A DNA stretch of 44,616 nt, taken from a virus. The notes under the pieces are model-generated. The model was given only the letters and a program-made list of their open reading frames with translations. It did not search any database and was not told where the DNA came from. Positions within the stretch are counted from its first letter, which is position 1. Every line of letters starts with the position of its first letter. The position numbers and the translations under genes are program-made. Shown one piece after another: positions 9,450 to 18,234 of this stretch. The stretch covers positions 1-44,616 of IMG/VR virus record IMGVR_UViG_3300049203_000200; one strand, written 5' to 3'.

Positions 9450-9473
9450 TGCGGCAGCATTTACGCTGCCGCA
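9450..9473. terminator. Perfect 9-bp hairpin between the RM operon and the prophage
   Basis: TGCGGCAGC - ATTTAC - GCTGCCGCA is a perfect 9-bp GC-rich stem with a 6-base loop, located between two convergent transcription units. It lacks a clear T-tract on either strand, so bidirectional termination is plausible but not certain. A short hydrophobic frame overlapping it (9386-9478, plus, ending FTLPH) has no good start and may be the broken end of another gene. Confidence 0.45.
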
Positions 9474-9479
9474 CTAGCG

Positions 9480-9740
9480 TCAATTAACCAGCGTCATCTG
9501 TCGCCTTCGAGCGACTGTGGGCGGTGCGGTCGTATCTTCAACCACATAGAAATTGATTTTCGACGTCGCCACGCCCCCTTGGTCTGGGCCGGTGATGACA
9601 CCGAACATCAGCTTGGATGCGGCGACGCTGTTGCCCCCGGGGCCAGTCGCCACATTGAACGTCAGCTTCGCGACAGCAATGGTATCCGGACCGGGGCCGG
9701 CGACGACCCCGAAGGTAAGCTTGGAGACGTCGATCGCCAT
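9480..9740 (-). CDS. Small phage tail-end protein built of short repeats
   Basis: An 86-residue protein, the last gene of the late operon. Residues 5 to about 68 are three and a half copies of an 18-20 residue unit: SKLTFGVVAGPGP, AKLTFNVATGPGG, SKLMFGVITGPDQ and the start SKINFYVVED. The pattern of alternating hydrophobic strands and glycine-rich turns suggests a small beta structure. No function is recognised; its position after fibre-type genes suggests a virion tip accessory or receptor-binding component. It starts three bases after the preceding stop. Confidence 0.65.
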   Translation of the reverse strand: MAIDVSKLTFGVVAGPGPDTIAVAKLTFNVATGPGGNSVAASKLMFGVITGPDQGGVATSKINFYVVEDTTAPPTVARRRQMTLVN

Positions 9741-9743
9741 TTT

Positions 9744-10748
9744 TTATGCCTTTGACTTCACGCCGCTCTCAAGCGCGGTCGATGCTGCGTCCGCTGGAAC
9801 CCACGCTACGCCGGTGGACGGATCAAGCTGCCAAATGGCGATGTTGCCTTGATAAGTGCCATTGAGATTTCCCACGTTCCCGGAAGGGTAGTTCGTGCCG
9901 CTCTTGCGCAAGACCATTTGCATGTTGGTGGGACCCGCGCCGCCTGTCTTGGATCGAGCGCCAGCGATGACCGCCTTGACCGTCCCGGTAAGGGTGAGAG
10001 CCGCATGCGTGTAGGTCTCCACCTCATCGTTGTTGACGCTTTCGATAAAGTCGCCATCGGAGTTAACTACTTCATCCACATCGCCGAACGCGCCGGTCCA
10101 GGTCGTGACGCCACCGTTGCCGGTGGGCGGCTTGGTGTGGAGCTTCCAGCCAATCGTGCTGACACTCGCGACAATGATCTGACTCCACGCGGCTGCGCCT
10201 TGCGTGCTCGACCCGAAGCAAAGCCGTAGCTCTTTGACGTTGTTGGTGTCTGCGTCGGTGATGGAGCCATTAGCGGTAAGCACCTCATTGATATAAAACT
10301 CGAATGAGCCACTAGCGCCGCAGATCAGCTTCAGGTCGAAACGCTGGCGGGTGCCAGTGGTGATGGTAAACGTGCTTCCGGCGTTCTGCCACGCTGCGCC
10401 GTCCCAGAACTGCATTTGGAAAGTCGAGCCAACCGACGTGCGGAAGCAACGGAAGACAGGCGTGCCCGATGAATTGACGCACTGGAACAGGGTGATGTTG
10501 GTTCCGCCTGTCGTATTGGTGCTAAGGTGCTCCGCGTGAAACCAAAGTGTGGTCACGTTAGTCACAGCAGTTGTCGAGGGGTCGATCAGGAACGCCGACC
10601 AATAATCGGTGAAATTGACAGCGGAGCCGGTGAACCCAAGAGACCCCCGGCTATATGTGCTGTCAAAGGAACCAGCCGAGGCAAGCTCCACGCACTGCGG
10701 CTGTCCCGTCAGGGCGTCCGCTTCTCCACCCCCAAAGTAAACCGTCAT
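9744..10748 (-). CDS. Putative tail fibre or receptor-binding protein, lectin-like
   Basis: A 334-residue protein with no catalytic motif. The first two thirds are rich in aromatic beta-strand segments (FTDYWSAFLIDPS, TTLWFHAEHLS, FRCFRTSVGSTFQMQFWDG, GTRQRFDLKLICG, FEFYINEVLT), the pattern of concanavalin A/LamG-like jelly-roll domains used by phages to bind surfaces. It lies among tail-tip genes and overlaps the preceding stop by one base (TGATG), so it belongs to the same transcript. The role as adhesin is inferred from position and fold pattern only. Confidence 0.6.
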   Translation of the reverse strand: MTVYFGGGEADALTGQPQCVELASAGSFDSTYSRGSLGFTGSAVNFTDYWSAFLIDPSTTAVTNVTTLWFHAEHLSTNTTGGTNITLFQCVNSSGTPVFRCFRTSVGSTFQMQFWDGAAWQNAGSTFTITTGTRQRFDLKLICGASGSFEFYINEVLTANGSITDADTNNVKELRLCFGSSTQGAAAWSQIIVASVSTIGWKLHTKPPTGNGGVTTWTGAFGDVDEVVNSDGDFIESVNNDEVETYTHAALTLTGTVKAVIAGARSKTGGAGPTNMQMVLRKSGTNYPSGNVGNLNGTYQGNIAIWQLDPSTGVAWVPADAASTALESGVKSKA

Positions 10749-11440
10749 CAGATCGTCCCTTCAAGCGTGAATGCAGCGCATGCGGCGGTGGCGTCGGGTG
10801 TCGTCGGCCCCTTGAAGCCGATCATGTCGCCTTGGGAGATCGCCTTCGACGTGCCGCCGGCGGTGGCGAAGGTGTACGCCCCGCCCGTCGAAATCGTGAT
10901 CGTCCCGATATTGGTGCCGCCCGTGATCAGCAGGCCTGTGAAGGTCGGGTTCTGATAGACCGTGATGACAAACGAGCTGGAAGGGTTGATGCCGATCTTG
11001 CCGAACGCCCCGGAGAAATTGGCGGGCAGGGTAATCGCCTCGGCGGCGACGTGAAGGCCAAGGGTCTCGTCCGCCGTGGGGACCGAGGTGAAGAACCCGG
11101 CGAAGCGATAGAAGTTGACGCCGAGCGTCGCGCGCGCCGTTGCGGCATCTGGATCATCGATCAACGACCGCGCGAACGCGGTCAGATCCGCCAGCGCGGC
11201 CGTTCCCGAGCCGGTATAATAGGGCAGCTTGTCGGCGGCCGATGTCAGCGCGGCGATGCAGGACAGTTCGGGATCGAGCGTCCCGCCAACGAGCCCCTCC
11301 ATATAAGCCGCGAGCGCATTGGCATCGCTGACGAACAGCGCGAGCGCCGCGACAAATGCCTCCGCCTTGGATGTAAACGTCGCCGGATCTTCGCTGCGGA
11401 GCGGAGCGTCGGGGAGCGTGGTGATTGTCGGTGCTGGCAT
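10748..11440 (-). CDS. Tail fibre protein with fibre repeat
   Basis: A 230-residue protein beginning MPAPTITTLPDAPLRSEDPATF. Its centre carries the repeat AALTSAADKLPYYTGSGTAA followed by ADLTAFARSLIDDPDAATAR, nearly the same as a unit in the neighbouring fibre protein (11442-12347). The C-terminal part is glycine and threonine rich and strand-like, fitting a trimeric fibre tip. I chose the ATG at 11440, one base after the neighbour's stop; the frame is open a further 69 codons upstream, but that extension is arginine-rich and overlaps the neighbour, so it is a shadow. Confidence 0.7.
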   Translation of the reverse strand: MPAPTITTLPDAPLRSEDPATFTSKAEAFVAALALFVSDANALAAYMEGLVGGTLDPELSCIAALTSAADKLPYYTGSGTAALADLTAFARSLIDDPDAATARATLGVNFYRFAGFFTSVPTADETLGLHVAAEAITLPANFSGAFGKIGINPSSSFVITVYQNPTFTGLLITGGTNIGTITISTGGAYTFATAGGTSKAISQGDMIGFKGPTTPDATAACAAFTLEGTI

Positions 11441-11441
11441 A

Positions 11442-12347
11442 TCAGTATCCCGCCGCCATCCAGGAGAAATCGGTACTGCTGTCCGAAGCGCTCCAGATCG
11501 TGAAGCCCGTCGTCGTGATGCTGCCACTCTGCACGTCGGCGGCGTTGTCCTGCGCGTCGTTATCGATGTTCGAAGTGCCGCCTTTGGTGACGGAAACCTT
11601 CGACGCGTCGGTGAACGGAACCGGGAATGTCGCCGCCGTTGAGCCATTCGCGGAGGCCGTCTTGCGCCCCCACTGGAAATAGTAAGTCGTCCCGCTGATC
11701 GTTATGCCGATCGCCAGGCCGTTGCCATTGCTGGTGACAGTCAGCGAGGCTTGGGCGCCGAGCGTCGTCAAGGCGGCGGGGGCATTGGCATCGTCGAGCA
11801 GGGTTTTGGCGAAGGCGGTGAGGTCGAACAGCCCAGCGGTTCCTGAGCCCGTGAACTGGATGCCCTTGTCCGCCGCGCTCGTCAGGCCTGCCAGTGCCGC
11901 TAGCTCGGCGTCATAGGCTTGCACGTTGGTCCCGATGACCAGGCCGAGCAGCGTCCGCATCGCGGCATAATCCGCCGCCGTAACAAGGCTCTTGCCGTTC
12001 GCAGAAAGGCCAAGCGTCGTCAGCATGGCGTCGACGGTTGTGTCATCCAGCAGCGACCGGGCGGCCGCCGTGAATGTCGCCAGCGCCGATGTGGCCGAGC
12101 CATTGAAATAGGCAAGCCGGTCGGCCGCTGGCGTGAGGTCGGTGAGCGCCACAAGACCCGGATCGGCATAGGCCGGAGCTGCCGCGATCAGCGCCGCCGT
12201 CGCCTCCAGCTGCGCCGCCAGGGTCTGCATTTCTCCGACGAAGGTGTCGAACCATGCAACGAAGTCGTCGGCGCGCTCGATGAAGAGGTCTGGCGGGTCG
12301 CTGCGAGATGGCGCCGTTGGGGGCGACGTAAGGTCTTGCAGCGGCAT
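11442..12347 (-). CDS. Tail fibre protein with gp53-like C-terminus
   Basis: A 301-residue fibre protein. The N-terminal part (SRSDPPDLFIERADDFVAWF, then QTLAAQLEATAALIAA) is helical. Two copies of a fibre repeat follow (LTPAADRLAYFNGSATSALA and LTSAADKGIQFTGSGTAGLF, each followed by a segment like AFAKTLLDD). The C-terminus (TTYYFQWGRKTA, FTIWSASDSSTDFSWMAAGY) matches the short gp53-like terminal domain of phage fibres, which typically ends in a W-x-A-x-GY motif. It probably trimerises at the tail tip and contacts the cell surface. It shares its repeat with the next gene, which suggests duplication. Confidence 0.75.
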   Translation of the reverse strand: MPLQDLTSPPTAPSRSDPPDLFIERADDFVAWFDTFVGEMQTLAAQLEATAALIAAAPAYADPGLVALTDLTPAADRLAYFNGSATSALATFTAAARSLLDDTTVDAMLTTLGLSANGKSLVTAADYAAMRTLLGLVIGTNVQAYDAELAALAGLTSAADKGIQFTGSGTAGLFDLTAFAKTLLDDANAPAALTTLGAQASLTVTSNGNGLAIGITISGTTYYFQWGRKTASANGSTAATFPVPFTDASKVSVTKGGTSNIDNDAQDNAADVQSGSITTTGFTIWSASDSSTDFSWMAAGY

Positions 12348-13393
12348 CAGGTCAGCCCCTCCAGTTCAAGAGTGAGATAGGTCTCGTTCGGATTGGCGAA
12401 GTCGATTTTCCAGTCGCGCGCCCAGCCGTAGACCCATGTCGAGGTGTAGCTATCGACCCCGACCCAGACGACGGGGGTGGCACGGTATGACGCCAGGATC
12501 GCCGCGATGGCGTCCACCGCGTCTTCGTCCATAAGAATCCGGAAATTCGCCCGCTTGGCGAATGGGCGCTCGACAATGGTGAAGTTGCCGAAGTCGTCTT
12601 GAACCTTGCGGCTGAAATCCTGAATGCCGAAGCTCGATGAATGGATCAGCGTGCCGATGTCGCGGCTTTGCCCGATCACGAGCGTGCCGATGCTCGTCAT
12701 GTCGCCCGGTTCGTTGAGGATGACCGTTATCTTCGGGTCCGCATTAAGAGGCAGATCGTAGATGGTCAGATCGCCTTTTCGCCCGACCGGCTCGAAGAAA
12801 TACTCATACCAGTTGTCAATTCCGCTATCCGAAACGAGGTTGAAGGTTTCGTTGTAGATTTCCCCGTCTGTCACCGTCTCCATGATGACCTGGGCGGTGG
12901 CGCCGAGGATATTCAGCAGCGACACGGCATCAGCGCGACCGCTGATTTGAACCTCAACCTCGATACTTTCCTCGCGCGTGGTGACGCTGGTGTTTGACTG
13001 GTCGAACATGCGGTAGCGGTTGGTCGGGCCGAGATCGAGCCACCATGCCGCATCCGCCAGCGAATGCCCGACATTGCCGGCCTGCAAGGATTGGTATTCG
13101 TGATTGGTCGTGGTCGATATGACAATATCGTCCAGGCCGTAAGTCGTGCCACCATTATAGGTCGTGTAGGTGGTGCTAAGTTCATTCCACCAGAGCGGCG
13201 AAGACGCGGGCGTATTGCCGGTGTTGCCGTTTTGCAGGCTCTCATAGACGGTAACGACGGTCCCGGCCGCGACGCCTCTAATATCGCCGTCCGCGTAGGT
13301 CGTGCCCGCGTTATATTCGGCGGGCGCGGCATCGGTGACGTTGGAGGATAGGAGGTTCAGGGCATTGATGGTCGCTGGCCGGATTATCCGCAT
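12347..13393 (-). CDS. Tail tip protein with two carbohydrate-binding-like repeats
   Basis: A 348-residue protein directly after the tape measure gene. Residues about 27-70 and 78-118 are two copies of a module reading YNAGTTYADGDI ... YESLQNGNTGNT ... WW and YNGGTTYGLDDI ... YQSLQAGNVGHS ... WW, the pattern of CBM5/12-type chitin-binding modules frequently used in phage tails. The rest (FSRKVQDDFGNFTIVERPFA, LEGLT at the end) resembles a distal tail or hub protein. It overlaps both neighbours by one base (TGATG). Binding of surface glycans is inference. Confidence 0.7.
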   Translation of the reverse strand: MRIIRPATINALNLLSSNVTDAAPAEYNAGTTYADGDIRGVAAGTVVTVYESLQNGNTGNTPASSPLWWNELSTTYTTYNGGTTYGLDDIVISTTTNHEYQSLQAGNVGHSLADAAWWLDLGPTNRYRMFDQSNTSVTTREESIEVEVQISGRADAVSLLNILGATAQVIMETVTDGEIYNETFNLVSDSGIDNWYEYFFEPVGRKGDLTIYDLPLNADPKITVILNEPGDMTSIGTLVIGQSRDIGTLIHSSSFGIQDFSRKVQDDFGNFTIVERPFAKRANFRILMDEDAVDAIAAILASYRATPVVWVGVDSYTSTWVYGWARDWKIDFANPNETYLTLELEGLT

Positions 13394-16300
13394 CAGATTT
13401 GATCCACATAAACGGGAGCGTCAGCCGTGTTGGCGAGCGAGACATCGAGCGGCGTGTCGGGGTCGGTCTTGACCAGCAGGCCATCGCCATCCCACCGCCG
13501 TTGCAGACTCAGGATGGCGGCGGTGTTGTCGACGATCTTGGTATTCACCGCTGCGGTTTCGGCGCGCATGGCGCGTAGCTCAGCGGTGACGGGATCGGTG
13601 CCGGTGGAAACCGCTGCCGTTGCCGCCGTGACCGTCGACACCGTTGCCGGTGCGGACGATCCGCCGAGCAGCGTCTGGACGTTGACAATCCCGGCATCGA
13701 TGCTGGCCAGGATGCCCATGGAGGCGTTGAGCGCATCCAGCTGCAGCTGCGCATAGTCCGCCGTTTCGGTCGCCGCGAATATGCCCGCGTCGACCGCGTT
13801 GGCCACCATCGCCACATCGCGCAGATAGGCGTTGAACGTGCTGGCGTTGTCCCGGGATGCCGAAAGGAGCGCCTTTCCCGCACCCTCAAGCCCCGACAGG
13901 CCGGCAGCATTGCCCTGGGCGGCCAGAGCAGCGGTGGACAGGAATGCGCTTCTGGCTGCGCCGTAGGGGTTCCCGCTGGCCAGCGCGCCCTGCCGCAGCT
14001 CGTCCCGGTATTTGATCAGCGACTTGGCATAGCCCTCAAATTCCGAAACGGTCGATTTGAACGCGTCGGATAGAGTTCGGTTCGCCTCCTCGGCATATTC
14101 CGCAACCTTGTTGAAGGCGGGCGCCACCGCGAGCAGCGAGGCGTAAAGATCCTGTCCCGCCGCGCTGGTCAGGTCGATGCCGAGAACCGCCGCCTTGAAC
14201 TGGTCCTTGGTGTTGATGCCCGCCAATCCCAGGCGAGCCATTTCCTCACGTACAGCCGCTGCGATCGGCGCGATCTGCTCGGCATCGGTCAGGAAATTCT
14301 CGCGGAAATATTGCGTCTGCTCGGTGAAGGCGTCGAGCGAACCGAACAGGTCGATCAGGTTCTCCCGCGCCTCCACCGATGCGGCCCCCACCGCGCCGAA
14401 GATCATGCCGATCGACTTGAGCGACGTATCGATCGTCATATAATCCTTGGCCAGCCGCATCAGCGTCTCGAAGACGCCCTCGCCCACCTTCTGGAAGGCA
14501 TCCAGGCCGGGGATCGCAGCGCGCGCCATGTCGTCGCCGAGTTTCGAGAAGACGGCGTTCAGCTGCTCCTGGATCTCGGCGCCGGTCAGATCCTTCAGGC
14601 TGATCTTGCCAAGGTCGACCTTGAACGCGTCGAGCACGGCTGCCGCGCCGTCGATCCCGAGCACGGTGCCGGCCGACACGATGCCATCCCGCAGCGAGCC
14701 GATCAGCAGCGCGACCTGGCTCTCCAGTTCGCTGTCGAGATCGCCCGTCACCGTGTTGACGCTGGTCTTGTTCGATGTGGTGACGCCGAGGAACTTCTTT
14801 TTCTTCTTCTTCTGGATGTCCTGATAGGTTTGACCGTCGATCCCGCTCGCAAGGATGTCCTCGATTGTGGCTGCAGTGAACCGAAGCCCCTGATCGAGCA
14901 GGGTCAGCGTCGTCTTGGTGCCGAACAGCGCCTTGCCGATGGCGCCGAGGAAGCCGCCGATGACCGGTATGCTCGACAGGAGCTTCCACCCGATGCCGAG
15001 GATGCTGTCGATCTTGGTGTTGCCGCCCAGCCCGAGCGCCGAGGTATCGAATGCGCCGCCACTGATGCCGAGCTGGCGCGCGATCAGGCTCGAAAGCTGG
15101 CCAATGTTGGTCTCGATCGCACGGAGGCTCTTCACCATCGCGTTCGAATATTCGAGGTCGCGGTTGCTGTTCTTGGTCAGCAATTCGAGCGAGCGGGCGA
15201 TCGATTCCGACTTGGCTTTGCTATCACCGAGGGTTGAGCCAGTACCCTGCGCGTCCTGAAGTTCCTCGGCCGAGGGGATCGACGCGCCCTTGCTCCCGCC
15301 CCCCGCGATTTTGATGCCCACCGCCGCCAGTGCGGCGAGCACCGCCGCGCCAGCCGCGATGTTGAACGGGAACGGCAGCGAGGCGAGCGTCTTGGCGAAC
15401 GCGGCGGCACCATCTGCCGCTGCCCGGATGCCCGAGTTCGCGACCGATGATGCCGTCTTGGTGCTATCCACGATCATCGACTTGATCGCCATCGCGAGTT
15501 CGACGGCGCGGAAGGCTTTTTCGGCGGTTTCCATAACCTTGTAGCCGGCGGATTTCGTCTTGAAGAAGCCCTTCGCGGCGCTGGCGATGTTGCCATAGTG
15601 GTTGATCTGGGCGGCGGCGGATTTCTGCGCGGCGAGCGCCTCGATCTGGGCAATTCGCGTCGCGTCGGTGCCAGCCAGTTTTAATTGCGCGCGGCGATCG
15701 TCGGCGATCTTCTGCTGATAGACCGCATAGCCCGTCAGTTCGGTGGTGAGATTGCCGATCGCGGTGCCGATACTACCGAATGCGTCGGCCATGCCGCTCG
15801 CGGCGTCACGCGCGCACTGGTCGATCAGGTCGAGAAGGTCGGCCTGATATTCAAGCGAGGCGTTATAGTTGTTGGTCGCCGTCGTGAGCGCGTCTTGCGC
15901 GACGGCCCGACCGACGATTGCGGCGGTGAGCGCCCGCGCCTCTTCCGGGGTCAGATCTCGCATTCCTTTGAGCTTCTGCTCGGCTTCGAGTTGCGCGAGC
16001 GCGACGGCCCGCTCGGCGTTGGTTTTGCCGAGCAGCGATAATTCGAGCTTCATGCGCTCAGTGTCGTCGTTTGCGTTGGCGGTGGCAGCTTGAGCCTGCG
16101 CGCGCGCAGCCTCTAAATTGGAGGCCGCCTGCGCCGCAGTCATCCGCTCAATCTCCGTGGTCAGCAGGTCCAGAGACCTGCCGTGCGCGATAGCCGCCGC
16201 GCTAACCAGCGGGCGCAACTGCGCCTCATCACGCAAAGCGGCGCTGGCATCGGATGCGGACAATGTACCGGCCGCGACCTGATCATTCACGCGGCGCTGT

Positions 16301-18234
16301 GCGTCGGTCTGAGCTTCCATGCTGGCGATAGCCACGGCCCCGTCTGCCGCGCGCTGGGCAACAGATAGGCGGAGCTGGCGCGCGACGAACGCCTCAATCT
16401 CACCCTGCTTTTTAATCGCGTCGCCGCTCGCTTTAGCCCGCGCCTCGGCTGCCAAGCCGGCCTCGCTGCTGATCAGATAGGCATCCGCCAGCGCGAGGGT
16501 GGCCCTGATCGTTGCCTCAGCGGCCGACGCTCCACGGCCCAACCGTTCAGCAAGTCGCTCTGCGGAATTGGCGTCCGTCTTTGCCGCGTTCGCTGCCTTC
16601 TGGCTGGCCTCCGCCCCGTTTACGACCTTCGCCGCAGCCAGCAGTTTCTCTCGGTATACGTCGAGAGCCTTGCCGCCCGCCTTTTCGGCCTGCGCCCCCT
16701 GATCAAGCACGAGATTATATTGGGCGCGGGCGCGTTCCAGCGGCGTGGTCGCCGCAGCAAGCGCGACGTGTTTTTCAATCAGCGATGCGGCACCTTTCGC
16801 CGCTCCGGTGGTCTTGCCCTCCAGTTGCGATATCTCGTCGGCCAGCTTTTTGTTGTCTCGTGCCGCGAGCACCGAAGATGCCGCGAGGCCGCTGATTTCC
16901 GCGATCGCGTTCTTCAGGTATGGCCGGCTCTTCCCAAGACGCTGCAGCCCGACATCGAGCTTTTCAATATCGCCGTTTGCGGCGCGCACCACGGCCAATA
17001 TCTGAGGATCGAAGACCGGGGCTCCAGCTTGCCGCTCGGCGGTAAATGTGGTGCCGGTAATCGCAACTCGATCGACCGCCGACATAATTGATTTGCGGGT
17101 GTCTTTGATCTCCTGCTTGTTCTTGTCGATGTTTGCCTGGCGCAGAAGGATCGCGTTCTGGATCAGAGTGCTATTCTGCTCTTTCAGCTTCCCCGTCGTG
17201 GAATCAATGAAGTTGCCGATGTCGGCCTGACGATCCGCGAATTTCTTGGCCGCTGCTTCCGCCTCGTTTGAGGCATCCTTGTTATCGAGCAGTTTCGCCG
17301 AGAGCATGCCGACGATCATCACCGCACCCAAGATGACAGCGCCCCACGGACCGGCAAGGAAGCCGATCAAGCCAGACGCACCGCCCTTCATCAGGCTCAA
17401 CGCCTGCACAACCTGGCCGCCCTGCTGGGCGAAGATCGTCATCGGATTGACGCCGAGCGCGAATTGTTGGGACACGTCTCCGATCTGGAACGAGAGCTGC
17501 TGCATTCCGGCGCGCTGTGCGCCCGCTGAGGCGGTCAGCTGGTGCATGGGCCGCGTTGCCCCGGTCATGGCCGCGCCCGAGCCCGCGACGGCCGCCGCAT
17601 GGCCTTGAAGCGACTTACGGGCCATCTCTATCGCCGCCGTGTGCTCACGGGTCGTTATCGCCCCGGCACGCAGGAGGTCGTCGGCCTGGTCCAGCGCCGC
17701 ATTGAAGCGCTGCTGAGCACCGAACATCGGGTCGAGCTGCGCGCGGAGCGCCATTGCCTGTTGAGCGTAGAGGGCCGACTGACGGGCGGTTTCCGCAGCG
17801 GCGGCGGCCGATACGCGGGCCGCCTCTGCCGCTTCCAGCTGCGCCTGTTTCGCGGCCATCGCGGCGCGCTGCGCTTCGCCCTGGGCGGCGGAATTGGTAT
17901 GCAGGGACGCGCTATGCGCCTGCAATGCAGCCTGGGCCGCCTGTATGGCCCCAGCATATTCGCGCTCGGAGATGGCTCCAACCTTCAGCAGCTTTTCGGC
18001 CGATGCCATTTCGCTGTTGAAGCGTTGCTGTGCCGCGAACATCGGATCCAGTTTCGACCGGATGGCGTTCGCCTCATTGGCGTATTGCTTCATCGCGTCG
18101 ATCGCGGGCTTGGTGGACCGCGCCGCCCCACCCATCGCGCCCTCAATGGCAGACTGCGCCGCGCGCATATCGGACTGCAGACGCGCGACATCGGTGATCA
18201 ATTGGATTTCAAGGGTGGCGGCGGCCTTGACCAT
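13393..18234 (-). CDS. Phage tail tape measure protein
   Basis: A 1613-residue protein that scaffolds the tail tube, sets tail length and is expelled at DNA ejection. Position after the tail chaperones, great length, alanine/glutamine-rich helices and two hydrophobic stretches (about residues 283-315 and 945-975) are typical. FQIGDVSQQFALGVNPMTIF and AQQGGQVVQALSLMKGG are hallmarks of the tape measure family. The N-terminal region has an internal duplication (KLDPMFAAQQRFNSEMASAE and QLDPMFGAQQRFNAALDQAD about 100 residues later). A lysine run (KKKKKKFLG) occurs near residue 1140. The ATG at 18234 overlaps the preceding stop by one base; a longer open frame upstream is a shadow. Confidence 0.92.
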   Translation of the reverse strand: MVKAAATLEIQLITDVARLQSDMRAAQSAIEGAMGGAARSTKPAIDAMKQYANEANAIRSKLDPMFAAQQRFNSEMASAEKLLKVGAISEREYAGAIQAAQAALQAHSASLHTNSAAQGEAQRAAMAAKQAQLEAAEAARVSAAAAAETARQSALYAQQAMALRAQLDPMFGAQQRFNAALDQADDLLRAGAITTREHTAAIEMARKSLQGHAAAVAGSGAAMTGATRPMHQLTASAGAQRAGMQQLSFQIGDVSQQFALGVNPMTIFAQQGGQVVQALSLMKGGASGLIGFLAGPWGAVILGAVMIVGMLSAKLLDNKDASNEAEAAAKKFADRQADIGNFIDSTTGKLKEQNSTLIQNAILLRQANIDKNKQEIKDTRKSIMSAVDRVAITGTTFTAERQAGAPVFDPQILAVVRAANGDIEKLDVGLQRLGKSRPYLKNAIAEISGLAASSVLAARDNKKLADEISQLEGKTTGAAKGAASLIEKHVALAAATTPLERARAQYNLVLDQGAQAEKAGGKALDVYREKLLAAAKVVNGAEASQKAANAAKTDANSAERLAERLGRGASAAEATIRATLALADAYLISSEAGLAAEARAKASGDAIKKQGEIEAFVARQLRLSVAQRAADGAVAIASMEAQTDAQRRVNDQVAAGTLSASDASAALRDEAQLRPLVSAAAIAHGRSLDLLTTEIERMTAAQAASNLEAARAQAQAATANANDDTERMKLELSLLGKTNAERAVALAQLEAEQKLKGMRDLTPEEARALTAAIVGRAVAQDALTTATNNYNASLEYQADLLDLIDQCARDAASGMADAFGSIGTAIGNLTTELTGYAVYQQKIADDRRAQLKLAGTDATRIAQIEALAAQKSAAAQINHYGNIASAAKGFFKTKSAGYKVMETAEKAFRAVELAMAIKSMIVDSTKTASSVANSGIRAAADGAAAFAKTLASLPFPFNIAAGAAVLAALAAVGIKIAGGGSKGASIPSAEELQDAQGTGSTLGDSKAKSESIARSLELLTKNSNRDLEYSNAMVKSLRAIETNIGQLSSLIARQLGISGGAFDTSALGLGGNTKIDSILGIGWKLLSSIPVIGGFLGAIGKALFGTKTTLTLLDQGLRFTAATIEDILASGIDGQTYQDIQKKKKKKFLGVTTSNKTSVNTVTGDLDSELESQVALLIGSLRDGIVSAGTVLGIDGAAAVLDAFKVDLGKISLKDLTGAEIQEQLNAVFSKLGDDMARAAIPGLDAFQKVGEGVFETLMRLAKDYMTIDTSLKSIGMIFGAVGAASVEARENLIDLFGSLDAFTEQTQYFRENFLTDAEQIAPIAAAVREEMARLGLAGINTKDQFKAAVLGIDLTSAAGQDLYASLLAVAPAFNKVAEYAEEANRTLSDAFKSTVSEFEGYAKSLIKYRDELRQGALASGNPYGAARSAFLSTAALAAQGNAAGLSGLEGAGKALLSASRDNASTFNAYLRDVAMVANAVDAGIFAATETADYAQLQLDALNASMGILASIDAGIVNVQTLLGGSSAPATVSTVTAATAAVSTGTDPVTAELRAMRAETAAVNTKIVDNTAAILSLQRRWDGDGLLVKTDPDTPLDVSLANTADAPVYVDQI

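Noticed and set aside
9386-9478. Short hydrophobic plus-strand frame ending FTLPH after the metallopeptidase gene
   Set aside because: No start codon with a ribosome site; the frame is entered after a stop and covers the hairpin. Kept only as a possible gene remnant.
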